The notes beneath the pieces were generated by a model. The model was not told where the DNA came from. It ran no database searches and worked only from the letters and a program-made list of their open reading frames with translations. Positions 44,389 through 53,906 of a DNA stretch of 64,000 nt are shown piece after piece; positions within the stretch are counted from its first letter, which is position 1, and the number at the start of each line of letters is the position of its first letter. The position numbers and the translations under genes were made by a program. The DNA comes from Candidatus Cloacimonadota bacterium (lineage in GTDB: Bacteria > Cloacimonadota > Cloacimonadia > Cloacimonadales > WRIO01), in contig WRLO01000005.1 of assembly GCA_009777575.1 (NCBI GenBank), positions 1-64,000 on the forward strand, in the 5' to 3' direction.

Positions 44389-45258
44389 TTACTTCCCTCT
44401 ATCCGCCATCAGTATTTGAATCTCATTCTCATTTATGCCGACCATAGCTTCACCGAGATCTTCTGACAAACTTGCTACTATATCTGGTTTATCATAATTT
44501 TGCACAGCTTTTACTATCGCTGTTGCCCTCTTTACTGGGTCTCCAGATTTAAAAATGCCTGAGCCTACAAAAACCCCTTCAGCACCGAGCTTTACCATCA
44601 ATACAGCATCTGCTGGAGTTGCAACACCACCAGCTGAAAAATTTAAAACCGGCAATTTTCCGTTTATATGCACATATTCGAGTAAATCAAAAGAAACTTG
44701 CAATTCTTTTGCTTTGTGATAAAGAGCATCGCGACTTAGAGACTTGACAGACATCATTTCACTTTGGATTGCTCTCAAATGACGAACCGCCTGAACTATA
44801 TCTCCTGTACCTGCTTCTCCTTTTGTGCGGATCATGGCAGCACCTTCTTCTATCCGTCTGAGAGCCTCACCTAAATTTGTTGCGCCACAAACAAATGGAA
44901 CATTAAAATCTCGTTTATTGATATGGTATCTATCGTCAGCTGGTGTCAAAACCTCGCTTTCATCGATACAATCTATTCCGAGTGCTTGTAGGATTTCAGC
45001 TTCTACAAAATGCCCGATACGCGCCTTTGCCATCACAGGTATTTTCACTGTTTGCTTAATCTCTTTTATTACTTTGGGGTCAGACATGCGAGATACTCCA
45101 CCTACTGCACGAATATCTGCTGGGACTCTTTCAAGTGCCATGACTGCTACTGCTCCAGCTGCCTCAGCTATCAATGCTTGTTCAGGGGTAGTAACATCCA
45201 TTATCACCCCACCCTTAAGTTTTTGAATTGATGCTCCTATTTTTTCGTAATTTAGCAT
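44389..45258 (-). CDS. pdxS: Pyridoxal 5'-phosphate synthase lyase subunit PdxS
   Basis: DXP-independent vitamin B6 route: PdxS combines ribose 5-phosphate, glyceraldehyde 3-phosphate and ammonia from PdxT into PLP. Conserved segments include [66 protein letters not shown], and [32 protein letters not shown]. 289 residues, full length. The glutaminase pdxT is not in the window. It is in the insert between dnaK and dnaJ. Confidence 0.96.
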   Translation of the reverse strand: MLNYEKIGASIQKLKGGVIMDVTTPEQALIAEAAGAVAVMALERVPADIRAVGGVSRMSDPKVIKEIKQTVKIPVMAKARIGHFVEAEILQALGIDCIDESEVLTPADDRYHINKRDFNVPFVCGATNLGEALRRIEEGAAMIRTKGEAGTGDIVQAVRHLRAIQSEMMSVKSLSRDALYHKAKELQVSFDLLEYVHINGKLPVLNFSAGGVATPADAVLMVKLGAEGVFVGSGIFKSGDPVKRATAIVKAVQNYDKPDIVASLSEDLGEAMVGINENEIQILMADRGK

Positions 45259-45275
45259 ATTATCTCCATAAATTT

Positions 45276-45635
45276 TTACCAGTTGGTAAGATTTTTTATT
45301 TTTTTTCCACCTATCAAATGTAGATGAAAATGCGGAACTGACTGCACAAAGAAAGGTGGTTTCTTAGAATTGGTCAGAGTATTAAAATTTTCTTTTAAAT
45401 CTAATATCTCTGCTGTTTTTTGAAAAACTTCCCAAAACCCTTTCTGCTCTTCAACGGATGCCTTTGATACAAAATCATAAATCTCTGCGTATTCACCCTT
45501 GGGCATGATCAAGGCATGGATACTGGCTACAGGGTCTATATCTTCTATGGAAAGTGCATATTCGTTTTCAAAGATTTTTTTAGCGGGTATTTCACCACGA
45601 ATTATCTTTGCAAATACATTATTTTTGTCGTACAT
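45276..45635 (-). CDS. HIT-family nucleotide-binding protein
   Basis: 119 residues with [43 protein letters not shown] and the catalytic triad [11 protein letters not shown] (HxHxHx), typical for HinT-like purine nucleoside phosphoramidases. The usual motif is HVHLHVIGG. It lies 17 bases upstream of pdxS and was probably carried with it in the minus-strand operon. Confidence 0.9.
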   Translation of the reverse strand: MYDKNNVFAKIIRGEIPAKKIFENEYALSIEDIDPVASIHALIMPKGEYAEIYDFVSKASVEEQKGFWEVFQKTAEILDLKENFNTLTNSKKPPFFVQSVPHFHLHLIGGKKIKNLTNW

Positions 45636-45668
45636 AATTAATCATCCTTTTATTTTGATTTATTGATG

Positions 45669-45965
45669 TCAGTTTTGATTTTCTTCAACAGTAATTCCTT
45701 CTTCAAACAAATATTCAGGTGCTATGTCTATTTCACCATCATTCCAAACTGTACACCCAAAATCTATATAAACACTATTAAAAACAGTTTTATCTTTTAA
45801 AGGTTTAAAAACGGGTTCATCAAGTAAAGGTTTAAAATTAAACTCTTTTACTTCTCCATTTGTAAATCTTAACCACAACTTATATTCGTCTAATGCCCGA
45901 ACAGATATTACTCTTATGGGTGGTTCTATTTCACCAGCATAGACTATTCCATTTTTGACATACAT
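45669..45965 (-). CDS. DUF2442 protein
   Basis: 98 residues: VISVRALDEYKLWLRFTNGEVKEFNFKPLLDEPVFKPLKDKTVFNSVYIDFGCTVWNDGEIDIAPEYLF, the DUF2442 pattern (V..V....Y.L...F..GE.....F..LL....F..L.......F....D..G..W.......PE.LY). DUF2442 genes often follow DUF4160 genes, and the pair has been proposed to act as a toxin-antitoxin-like module. Here DUF4160 is 13 bases upstream. Biological role unproven. Confidence 0.85.
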   Translation of the reverse strand: MYVKNGIVYAGEIEPPIRVISVRALDEYKLWLRFTNGEVKEFNFKPLLDEPVFKPLKDKTVFNSVYIDFGCTVWNDGEIDIAPEYLFEEGITVEENQN

Positions 45966-45978
45966 AATGGTGCTTCCA

Positions 45979-46245
45979 TTATTTTATAGGTTCTATCTTT
46001 TCAATAGGGAGATTTCTGACAGCATTATTCCAAGCAGAGTATAATTCGTTTTCTCTCATTATCATCCAAGCTTGAAGTAGAGTAAACTTTTTTTGTGGTA
46101 GAGACCCCTCTAGTATTTCACCATCTAAGCTTACAGTAGCAATATGCTCAGCGTAATAATCATGAATGTGTGGTTTATGATACTTTTTATTGTCAGAAAA
46201 CATCATCTTTATTATCATTCGGTAAAATCTACATAATTCTGGCAT
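45979..46245 (-). CDS. DUF4160 protein
   Basis: 88 residues: MPELCRFYRMIIKMMFSDNKKYHKPHIHDYYAEHIATVSLDGEILEGSLPQKKFTLLQAWMIMRENEL. The segments HKPHIHV.Y.......A..S.....L.G.LP.K....V..W...H..EL are the DUF4160 signature (P.I....G....F...D...PHFH). It partners the DUF2442 gene just downstream. Presence within the heat-shock operon looks like a small accessory insertion. Confidence 0.85.
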   Translation of the reverse strand: MPELCRFYRMIIKMMFSDNKKYHKPHIHDYYAEHIATVSLDGEILEGSLPQKKFTLLQAWMIMRENELYSAWNNAVRNLPIEKIEPIK

Positions 46246-46260
46246 ATTATGTAATCCTTT

Positions 46261-46977
46261 TTAATCCATTTTTATCAATCTTCCTGATCCCGATATATTA
46301 GAGGTGATATTGGGGTTGCCACTATAACGAACTCTCCCAGAACCACTGATTCTCACATTGAGATTTTCTAAAACATTCATAGATATGTTTCCAGATCCAC
46401 TAATGTTTATATTTGCGTTATTCACAACAAAACTCTCACCATTGAAATTACCTGAACCAGAGATTCTTATAGCAGTATCTTCGCTTTTTCCCTCTAAGTT
46501 AATTCTTCCAGAACCTGTTATAACCGTTGTGAGTCTATTGCTTTCAAGTTTTCCTGTGATATTACCTGAACCAGTTACTGCTATTTCAAAATTTTCTGTT
46601 TCTATAGTTTCATTAGTGTTAAAAGAACAAGAACCAGACAAAGATATTCCATTTAGTGTGGGAGCATAAACATTAACCACAAAGTTTGTGTATTGATACG
46701 AATTAGATCTTTTCATTCTAATCACGAGAGCTTTGTTGTTGTTTGTAAAGATTTCCACATACTCCTCGAGATTAGAATCTATGCTAAATAAAACTCCATA
46801 CTCTTCACTTTTGTGAAAGCGTACTTCTGCTGAACCATCACAATTTATTGTCTCAAAAGGGGAAATGGTAACATCGCTTTCCACGATGTTTCCATTTCCT
46901 TTGATTGTTTCTGGGTCACATGATAAAACCATTATTATCATAAAGACTAAAAACAATAAAATAAGTATTTTAATCAT
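46261..46977 (-). CDS. DUF2807 (GIN-domain) lipoprotein
   Basis: I use MIKILILLFLVF as the start, ten residues into the track ORF; a lipobox (MVLSC) follows. The rest is a repetitive beta-helix-like DUF2807 head domain: IKGNGNIVESDVTISPFETINCDGSAEVRF and then ISGSG-type turns (GSGNITGKLESN, SGSGRINLEG, SGSGNFNGE, SGSGRVRY). DUF2807 lipoproteins are common in Bacteroidota; function is not known. About 239 residues. Confidence 0.85.
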   Translation of the reverse strand: MIKILILLFLVFMIIMVLSCDPETIKGNGNIVESDVTISPFETINCDGSAEVRFHKSEEYGVLFSIDSNLEEYVEIFTNNNKALVIRMKRSNSYQYTNFVVNVYAPTLNGISLSGSCSFNTNETIETENFEIAVTGSGNITGKLESNRLTTVITGSGRINLEGKSEDTAIRISGSGNFNGESFVVNNANINISGSGNISMNVLENLNVRISGSGRVRYSGNPNITSNISGSGRLIKMD

Positions 46978-47028
46978 TTTCTTACCTACATTATCTGTCC
47001 CAATCAAATGGGGGATTTACATTTTCCA

Positions 47029-48990
47029 TCATCCATTTTCAACTACTTCGTATTCAGCCTCTACTGGTCCTGAGTTCTCAGTGGGTGCCTCCTGCGTAGG
47101 AGGTTTTTGTCCACCTGTCATATTGATAAAATCTTCTGGACTCATACCAGCACCCTCTGCTCCTTGTTGCGCCTGCATATTTTTGTAGACAATTTCTCCG
47201 AGTTTCATAGCTTTTTCTGAAAGTGCTTTTATTGCATCTTCAAATTCTTGTGCAGTGTTACCTTTTTCATGTTTTTCCTTTGCTTCACTGATTGCAATTT
47301 CTATTTCGTTTTTTTCAGTATCGCTAAGTTTATCTCCATATTCTTTTAGGCTTTTTTCAGTGCTAAGAATAAAACCATCGAGCTCATTTTTCTTTTGAAT
47401 TTTTTCTTTTTTCTCGTTATCTTCTGCTGCATGAGCTTCTGCTTCTTTCACCATTCTATTGATTTCATCTTCGCTTAATGAACCCGGTCTTTCGATTCGC
47501 ATAGAATGTTCTTTACCGGTTCCTTTATCTTTAGCACTTACATGTAAAATACCATTGGCATCAATGTCAAAGGTAACTTCTATCTGAGGAACTCCTCTCA
47601 TCGCTGGCGGAATACCTACAAGGTCAAATCTTCCGAGAACTCGATTGTCTGCAGCCATGGGTCTTTCACCTTGTAAAATATTTATTGTAACAGCACTTTG
47701 ATTGTCCGCAGCAGTAGAGAAGATTTGTGATTTTTTGGTGGGTATCGTTGTATTTCTGTCTATTATAGGTGTCCTGACACCACCAAGGGTTTCCAACCCG
47801 AGAGTCAGAGGTGTAACATCAAGCAATAAAATATCCTGAACGCTTTCATCACCACCTAATATACCGCCTTGAACTGCTGCTCCAAAAGCAACTACTTCAT
47901 CAGGATTCATCGTGCTATTAGCTTTTTTTCCGAAGAATTTTTCTACAGCCTCAACTACTGCTGGTATTCTTGTGCTACCACCGACGAGTAGGACTTCATT
48001 AATATCATTCGCACTTAATTTTGCATCCGAGAGTGCTTTTCTGCAAGGTTCGATACTTCTTGCTATGAGATGATCTGTCAATCTATTAAATTCAGCGAGT
48101 GTCAAATCATAGTTTAAGTGTTTTGGACCGCTTGCATTGGCTGTGATAAAGGGTAGATTGATATTTGTGGTTTGTATACCTGAAAGCTCTACTTTGGCAT
48201 TTTCAGCGGCTTCTTTTAGCTTTTGCAACGCTTGGGAATCTTTACTGAGGTCGATATTTTCATCTTTTTTAAATTTGTCTATCAACCAGTCCATCACTAC
48301 CTTATCAAAATCATCTCCACCTAAATGCGTGTCTCCATTTGTTGAAAGCACTTCGACAACTCCATCAGCTACTTCAAGTATTGATATATCAAATGTACCG
48401 CCACCAAGGTCATATACTGCTACTTTTTCTGATCTTGTCTTTTTGTTTTGCAATCCATAAGCTAATGCCGCAGCTGTAGGTTCATTGATGATTCTCTTTA
48501 CTTCGAGACCTGCTATCTTTCCAGCATCTTTGGTAGCTTGTCGCTGTGCGTCATTAAAATAAGCTGGTACAGTAACAACTGCTTCTGAAATCTCCATTCC
48601 GAGGTATGATTCTGCTGTCTCTTTCATTTTTTTCAAGATCATGGCTGAAAGCTCTTGTGGGGTAAAGTCTTTTTTTTCTGCTTCTATATATACCAATACT
48701 TCACCATTCGATGCTGCTTTCACTTGATAGCCTACTATACTTGTCTCTTCTTGAACTTCATTTAGTTTTCTTCCTATAAATCTTTTTATGGAATAAACTG
48801 TGTTTTTATGATTGGTAATTAACTGTCTTTTTGCTATACGACCTACCAATCTTTCTCCTTTGGCAAAGCCTATCACAGACGGAGTCGTTCTTGCCCCTTC
48901 TGCATTTACTATCACTACAGGTTTTCCACCTTCCATTACGGAAACACAAGAATTTGTGGTCCCTAAATCAATTCCAATGATTTTACCCAT
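47029..48990 (-). CDS. dnaK: Molecular chaperone DnaK
   Basis: Hsp70 ATPase: [19 protein letters not shown] at the N-terminus, [71 protein letters not shown], and the substrate domain ([14 protein letters not shown]). 653 residues with a Gly/Ala/Pro-rich end (GAGMSPEDF) and the acidic [10 protein letters not shown] tail. It lies 74 bases downstream of grpE in the HrcA-controlled cluster. The last bases are in a region of small repeats. Confidence 0.98.
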   Translation of the reverse strand: MGKIIGIDLGTTNSCVSVMEGGKPVVIVNAEGARTTPSVIGFAKGERLVGRIAKRQLITNHKNTVYSIKRFIGRKLNEVQEETSIVGYQVKAASNGEVLVYIEAEKKDFTPQELSAMILKKMKETAESYLGMEISEAVVTVPAYFNDAQRQATKDAGKIAGLEVKRIINEPTAAALAYGLQNKKTRSEKVAVYDLGGGTFDISILEVADGVVEVLSTNGDTHLGGDDFDKVVMDWLIDKFKKDENIDLSKDSQALQKLKEAAENAKVELSGIQTTNINLPFITANASGPKHLNYDLTLAEFNRLTDHLIARSIEPCRKALSDAKLSANDINEVLLVGGSTRIPAVVEAVEKFFGKKANSTMNPDEVVAFGAAVQGGILGGDESVQDILLLDVTPLTLGLETLGGVRTPIIDRNTTIPTKKSQIFSTAADNQSAVTINILQGERPMAADNRVLGRFDLVGIPPAMRGVPQIEVTFDIDANGILHVSAKDKGTGKEHSMRIERPGSLSEDEINRMVKEAEAHAAEDNEKKEKIQKKNELDGFILSTEKSLKEYGDKLSDTEKNEIEIAISEAKEKHEKGNTAQEFEDAIKALSEKAMKLGEIVYKNMQAQQGAEGAGMSPEDFINMTGGQKPPTQEAPTENSGPVEAEYEVVENG

Positions 48991-49064
48991 TGTATTTATC
49001 CTCCAGTTTTATTTATTTAAAATTACAATTAAAAAGTCAATATTGACAATTCTTAATTCTCAAT

Positions 49065-49604
49065 TTACTCCGGTTTTTCTCCATTTGATACAGCCACTCT
49101 ACTAGCTCTAATGACTTTTTCGCCTAACATGTAGCCATTTTGAACTATTGCTACAATTATGTTTTCTGGTTCAAGAGCCGGTATTGAAGACCAAGCTTCA
49201 TGATAATTTGGGTCAAATTCTTTACCTAAAGCATCGATTTTTATGACATCGTTCTTTTTGAAAATAGAATTCATTTGTTGAAAGATCATTTCCACACCTT
49301 TTATATAAGATGAGTAATTTTCGCTATTTACATCTGTAGATAAAGCTCTTTCAAAATTATCAAGAACATCGCAAAACTCCAAAAAGACTTTTTCATTGGC
49401 GTATTTTATCCAATCTTGTTTCTCTTTATGAGAGTTTTTTCTATAATTTTCAAACTCCGCAAGCGTTCTTAACCATTTGTCTTTAAATTCACTCTTTTCT
49501 TTTTCCAAATCTTCAATGATTTCTGTTTTTTTCTTTTTCATCTTTACCTCTTTTACCTCTTGCTCTGTATTGCAAGTTGAACTTTCAGGTGATGTTTTAT
49601 TCAT
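49065..49604 (-). CDS. grpE: Nucleotide exchange factor GrpE
   Basis: 179 residues: coiled-coil N-terminal part (KKKKTEIIEDLEKEKSEFKDKWLRTLAEFENYRKNSHKEKQDW) and the C-terminal beta domain (IDALGKEFDPNYHEAWSSIPALEPENIIVAIVQNGYMLGEKVIRASRVAVSNG). It releases ADP from DnaK. It sits between hrcA (12 bases) and dnaK, the usual hrcA-grpE-dnaK order. Confidence 0.95.
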   Translation of the reverse strand: MNKTSPESSTCNTEQEVKEVKMKKKKTEIIEDLEKEKSEFKDKWLRTLAEFENYRKNSHKEKQDWIKYANEKVFLEFCDVLDNFERALSTDVNSENYSSYIKGVEMIFQQMNSIFKKNDVIKIDALGKEFDPNYHEAWSSIPALEPENIIVAIVQNGYMLGEKVIRASRVAVSNGEKPE

Positions 49605-49616
49605 TTTTATTTCTCC

Positions 49617-50717
49617 TTATTTTAATTCATAATTCTTGACTACCATCATTCCTTTCTTTGTTGTTTCCGTGATTGTTTTGGCTATATCTCTAACTTTAGG
49701 TATCAGATTTTTATAATCCATTCGAGAGGGTCCTATTACTCCTAAATAACCAGGAATATCAAAGATCTCATATTTTGCGTATACAATTGAAAAATCCGAC
49801 CATTCTGGATTCCCAAACTCTTCACCAAGAACGACTTTCCATTCGTTATTTCCTAGATTTTTATGCATGATATTTACCAACATATCTTGCCTTTGCATCA
49901 AGTTAAAAAAGAGGATGATTATATTTTTTGTATCAAATTCTGGTTGCTCAAGAAATTCAACATTACTGTCAAAATGGATAAAATAATTATTCATCTCAAA
50001 TAACGCAAAATAAAATTCTTTCACAAACAAGTTTAACAATTTATTTTCTGAAGCCCATTTTTCTGACATTTCTTCTATATATTTATTTTGGATATCAAAT
50101 ATACGCATTCCAGATAATTCCTCATTTATATAACGAACTGCTACTTTCAATTGTTGTTCAGATATTTCAAAATCTGCTTTGATTACTACTGTTTTATCCA
50201 TACCTGAAGCTAAACTAACTACAAAAAGCATCTTCTCCTTTGAAATCTTAAAAACATCGAGTTTCTGCAATATATCATATGATATCTCGGGTTCTGCTAC
50301 AAATGTTAATAAATCTGTCTCTTTGGCTAAAAGTTGTTTTATATAATGCAATGACAATGGGATATCACGATAATTATTTATCAACAATGTTTTTAAAAAA
50401 TCAAGTTTTTCATAAATTGTATTTTCGATTTCATTGGATATTAAATTTATATATTCTCTATAACCTGATATTGTTGGCATTCTACCAGCTGAAGTGTGAG
50501 GTTGATAAATTAGACCTCTTTTTTCGAGTTTAAACAACTCATTTCTGATAGTAGCAGAACTAACCGATTTTTGCTTATTATCACATATAATTCGAGAGGA
50601 AATTGGAGCTTTTGTCTGAATATATTCTTCTATAAGCCCTTTCAAAATAGTGTTTTCACGAAGTTCATCGCTGACTACTTTTTCTCTTCTTAAAGATTTA
50701 AACCTTGGTTTATTCAT
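49617..50717 (-). CDS. hrcA: Heat-inducible transcription repressor HrcA
   Basis: 366 residues: winged-helix DNA-binding part (LRENTILKGLIEEYIQTKAPISSRIICDNKQKSVSSATIRNELFKLEKRGLIYQPHTSAGRMPTISGYREYI) and the ligand-like C-terminal domain ending in the conserved IGPSRMDYKNLIPKVRDIAKTIT. HrcA represses class I heat-shock genes by binding CIRCE, with GroEL as its helper. The CIRCE element is directly upstream of its own start, so autoregulation is expected. Confidence 0.95.
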   Translation of the reverse strand: MNKPRFKSLRREKVVSDELRENTILKGLIEEYIQTKAPISSRIICDNKQKSVSSATIRNELFKLEKRGLIYQPHTSAGRMPTISGYREYINLISNEIENTIYEKLDFLKTLLINNYRDIPLSLHYIKQLLAKETDLLTFVAEPEISYDILQKLDVFKISKEKMLFVVSLASGMDKTVVIKADFEISEQQLKVAVRYINEELSGMRIFDIQNKYIEEMSEKWASENKLLNLFVKEFYFALFEMNNYFIHFDSNVEFLEQPEFDTKNIIILFFNLMQRQDMLVNIMHKNLGNNEWKVVLGEEFGNPEWSDFSIVYAKYEIFDIPGYLGVIGPSRMDYKNLIPKVRDIAKTITETTKKGMMVVKNYELK

Positions 50718-50744
50718 TTAGCACTCCTTTCAAATAATTGCTAA
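50718..50744 (-). promoter_or_regulatory. CIRCE operator of the hrcA operon
   Basis: TTAGCACTC-N9-AATTGCTAA matches the CIRCE consensus (TTAGCACTC-N9-GAGTGCTAA) with one perfect half and two mismatches in the other. It touches the hrcA start codon, and its perfect half doubles as the Shine-Dalgarno site (GGAGTG). Confidence 0.9.
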
Positions 50745-50753
50745 TTTTGTGCC

Positions 50754-50781
50754 AAAATATCCAAAGGGTCATTTTTGTCAA
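50754..50781 (-). promoter_or_regulatory. Candidate sigma-70 promoter of the hrcA operon
   Basis: On the minus strand TTGACA (50776-50781) and TATTTT (50754-50759) are spaced by 16 bases, placing the start point just upstream of CIRCE, as expected for HrcA repression. Confidence 0.6.
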
Positions 50782-51495
50782 TCAAAATCTGAGATTGCTA
50801 ATTATTTTTTTTCCAAAATGCTAACACTTTCTGAGGAACAGATGTATTAAACACAGAGTAAACAATCTCTTCTATATTTATTAATAGTATAGTTTATTTT
50901 AAGAGAATAATAAAAAAATATAGTTTTACGGGAAATATATCAATAGCATTTCCACTTTACATTAACCAGGATATTGTAGGTGCATGCCCATAAGTGTCAA
51001 CTTATCTATTTTAGCTTACTTTGAATGTTTAAGAGAGGCTATGGTTTGATAGAAATCTGATGCAAAAAGGGGTTATTTCTCGTAGTGGTTCAAGAGATTT
51101 TAGATTTATCGAGAAGCTCTCAGAATAACGATATAGCATTATCCTTACGGGATATAACCCCTATTATGATAACCGTTTTCTACCAAACCATTATTCCTCT
51201 TGAATATTCAAAGAATATGAACCAAAATGAAAAGTAAACACTTATTACCCTACTGCTACGGTATATTGGCAAATGTCAAGTGAAACTGCTAAAAATATCG
51301 CGAAATAGTTTTAGAAAATGCATAAAGACTGTTGATTTCAAATGGAAATGCTTTACAATTAAATTTTATATTTGTAAAATTATGTAAAATAGATGTTTTA
51401 AGAGAGTTCTAAATGTTGATTATTATCTTTTAGTTGACATAAAACCCTCTTGATTTTTTTTTACATTTCTTGGAATATTTATAGGAATTAATTAT
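50782..51495. other. Divergent intergenic region hrcA / nptA-like
   Basis: About 710 bases without a gene. The middle is a roughly 255-base imperfect inverted repeat, listed separately; the flanks are plain AT-rich DNA. A TTGACA at 51434 lacks a well-spaced -10, so no promoter is called for the transporter. Confidence 0.6.
50990..51245. repeat. About 255-base imperfect inverted repeat element
   Basis: Left arm begins ATAAGTGTCAACTTATC and includes GAGAGGCTATGGTTTGATAGAAA and GGGGTTAT; right arm, inverted, reads AATAAGTGTTTAC...AGAGGAATAATGGTTTGGTAGAAAA...GGGGTTAT. Arms are about 90 bases with scattered mismatches. It could be a MITE-like element or a long structured RNA. Confidence 0.75.
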
Positions 51496-53181
51496 ATGAC
51501 TTTATTGTTTTTTATCAATTTTTTCGGTGGTTTAGCGATGTTTCTATACGCTTTGAAGATAATGAATGATAATCTTCAAGCAGTAGCAGGAAACAAAATG
51601 AAAAGGATATTGAAAAGATTGACAGATACTCCTTTAAAAGGGGTAGGTGTTGGGTTAGCAGTGACAGGGATCATCCAGAGTAGTAGTGCTACATCTGTAA
51701 TGGTGATAGGGCTTGTCAATGCTGGATTGATGACACTCGCACAGGCTATCGGTGTGATCATGGGTGCGAATATTGGGACTACTGTCACTGCACAATTAAT
51801 AGCTTTCAATTTAGGTACTTATGCTTATATATTTGTAATAGCAGGGATTGTTATGTTATTTTTAAGAACAAGCAAATCTATGGAGAAATGGAGCTATATA
51901 ATATTGGGATTTGGGTTGTTATTCGTATCTTTGGATGTAATGTCATCTTCTGTAGTTCCAATACGCAATTCTCCCATAGCTCAAGATTTTCTAGTGAATA
52001 TGTCCAACAATCCGATATTATCTGTTCTTGTGGGAGCTGTTTTTACAATGATTATTCAAAGTTCTTCAGCAGCTATTGGTATAACATTAGTCTTGACCAG
52101 CACAGGATTAATCAGTTTAGAAGGTGCTATGTATCTGATTTTTGGAAGTAATATAGGAACTACTATTACAGCTTGGTTTGCAAGTGTAAATGTGAGTAAG
52201 GCAGCAAAACAAGTTGCTCTTGTGCATACTTTATTCAATGTTTTAGGTGCAGTTATTTTCGCTTTTTTGACATATATTGGGGTTTACACAAGATTTATTT
52301 ACTTAGTCACTCCTATCGATACAGGTAATATAGCTCGTTATGTAGCCAATGCTCACACTTATTTCAATATAGTAAACTGCTTGATATTTTTGCCTTTTAC
52401 TGGATTATTAGCAAAATTGGCTCAACTTATTATCAAAAAAGATTCATTTGAAGAAATATCCTCTGGCGATCCCAAGCATCTTGATCAGAATCTTTTAACT
52501 ACCCCTGAGATAGCCATAGAGCAGTCAATAAAAGAAATGCAAGAAATGCTTCGATTGTCAAAAAATTCACTTGAAACATCAATGGAGCTATTCAATACAA
52601 GCAATTATCGAGATCAAGAAAAAATTGAAAAAATAGAAAATGCCATTGATCATCTACAAGCAGAAATAACGCTTTATTTGGTAGCATTAAACGAAAGGTC
52701 AAATTCAAAATTGATAGCAGAAAAAATTCCTTCTTTACTTCATGCAGTCAATGATGTGGAAAGGATTGGCGATTATGCAGAGCATATCAATGAAATACTT
52801 AATGTTCAAATACTTGGAATTAAAGCAAATTTCAATGACGAATTTTTAGGTATCATTTCAGATATGCATAAGAAGGTTCTTTTTATGTTAGATTTATGTG
52901 TAAATTTTTTAGAAGATTTTGATAAAGATTTGTCAGACAAGATATTTGAACTTGAAAACAGATTAAATCATCAACATAAGGATTTAAGAAATAAACTTAT
53001 GGAAATGATACAAAATAACGATTGTGAAGCTATGGAAGGACTTCATACTATAGACTATATTGATGCAGTAGAGTCTTTGACAGGAAAAATACATAATATT
53101 CTTGTTGCTGGTTCTCATAGATTTGTTTATTTACCATTGGAAAGACCTAAAATCGAGAGAACATTACATAGTGTTAAATAA
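51496..53181 (+). CDS. Na/Pi cotransporter (NptA/YjbB type) with PhoU-like domain
   Basis: 561 residues. Two inverted repeats carry the Q-SSS-A motifs TGIIQSSSATSVMVIGLVNAGLM and TMIIQSSSAAIGITLVLTSTG, each followed by a GANIGTT or GSNIGTT turn. From about residue 330 a PhoU-like helical domain follows (EQSIKEMQEMLRLSKNSLETSMELF, HAVNDVERIGDYAEHINEIL). Family proteins import or export phosphate with sodium. No pho genes surround it, and regulation is not seen. Confidence 0.92.
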   Translation: MTLLFFINFFGGLAMFLYALKIMNDNLQAVAGNKMKRILKRLTDTPLKGVGVGLAVTGIIQSSSATSVMVIGLVNAGLMTLAQAIGVIMGANIGTTVTAQLIAFNLGTYAYIFVIAGIVMLFLRTSKSMEKWSYIILGFGLLFVSLDVMSSSVVPIRNSPIAQDFLVNMSNNPILSVLVGAVFTMIIQSSSAAIGITLVLTSTGLISLEGAMYLIFGSNIGTTITAWFASVNVSKAAKQVALVHTLFNVLGAVIFAFLTYIGVYTRFIYLVTPIDTGNIARYVANAHTYFNIVNCLIFLPFTGLLAKLAQLIIKKDSFEEISSGDPKHLDQNLLTTPEIAIEQSIKEMQEMLRLSKNSLETSMELFNTSNYRDQEKIEKIENAIDHLQAEITLYLVALNERSNSKLIAEKIPSLLHAVNDVERIGDYAEHINEILNVQILGIKANFNDEFLGIISDMHKKVLFMLDLCVNFLEDFDKDLSDKIFELENRLNHQHKDLRNKLMEMIQNNDCEAMEGLHTIDYIDAVESLTGKIHNILVAGSHRFVYLPLERPKIERTLHSVK

Positions 53182-53196
53182 TAAATAAGAGGAAAA

Positions 53197-53892
53197 ATGT
53201 GCGGACAATTTGCAATTTTGGGTAGTTTAAAAGCTATCAAGGATTATTATAATTTTTTAAAAAACGGAAGTTTTGTTCTTGATGAGGATGATTTTTACAA
53301 TTTTGAATCTGAATTGCTTTCAAATCTGCCAAATGAGATTGTGAAACCGATGAATTGGGTTCCTATAGTGACTAGTGATTTAACCCTAAGATCTCACAAT
53401 TTTACTTTTCAAGATGTGATACCATCTCAAATAGAAGGAGTGGGGGAGAGGAGTGGCAAAATAAAAATATTACCAGCACGGTGGGGGCTCATCCCATTTT
53501 GGGCTAAAGATGAAAAGGTAGCTTATAAAACAATAAATGCAAGACAGGAAACTCTTGCAGAAAAACCATCCTTTAAATATGCATATCATCAAAGACGATG
53601 TTTAATCCCATTTACAGGATTTTATGAAAGAGACAATAAAACTATAGAGAATAAAAATTTTGAAGATATATTTTTTCAAACCTCAAAAAAAGAAAAATTA
53701 CTTTTTTTCTCAAATCCGAATAATAACATCAAAAGTTTTGCCGGTTTATATGAAATATGGGGTCAGGAGAAACTTGTTACTTTTACTATAGTAACCTGTC
53801 CGGCAAATGAAGAAATTTCGAAGATTCATCACAGAATGCCAGTCATTTTAGATGAATTTGAAGCATATAAATGGTTAACAAATATTGGATAA
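53197..53892 (+). CDS. yedK: SRAP (HMCES/YedK) abasic-site-protecting protein
   Basis: Cys2 follows directly after the start Met (MCGQFAIL). Catalytic surroundings are ARWGLIPFWAKD, NARQETLAEKPSFKYAYHQRRCLIPFTGFYER, and HHRMPVIL, giving the usual Cys2, Asn, Glu and His residues. SRAP proteins form a thiazolidine link with abasic sites in single-stranded DNA. 231 residues. It begins 16 bases after the transporter stop; the next gene starts 15 bases after it, so the three could be cotranscribed. Confidence 0.92.
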   Translation: MCGQFAILGSLKAIKDYYNFLKNGSFVLDEDDFYNFESELLSNLPNEIVKPMNWVPIVTSDLTLRSHNFTFQDVIPSQIEGVGERSGKIKILPARWGLIPFWAKDEKVAYKTINARQETLAEKPSFKYAYHQRRCLIPFTGFYERDNKTIENKNFEDIFFQTSKKEKLLFFSNPNNNIKSFAGLYEIWGQEKLVTFTIVTCPANEEISKIHHRMPVILDEFEAYKWLTNIG

Positions 53893-53906
53893 ATAATGGA
53901 GGATAA

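Noticed and set aside
51434-51467. TTGACA...TACATT promoter before the Na/Pi transporter
   Set aside because: The spacer is 22 bases, too long for a sigma-70 promoter.
50718-51495. tRNA or small ncRNA gene in the long gap
   Set aside because: No cloverleaf, GGTTCGAATCC-like arm or terminator was seen; only the inverted repeat is structured.
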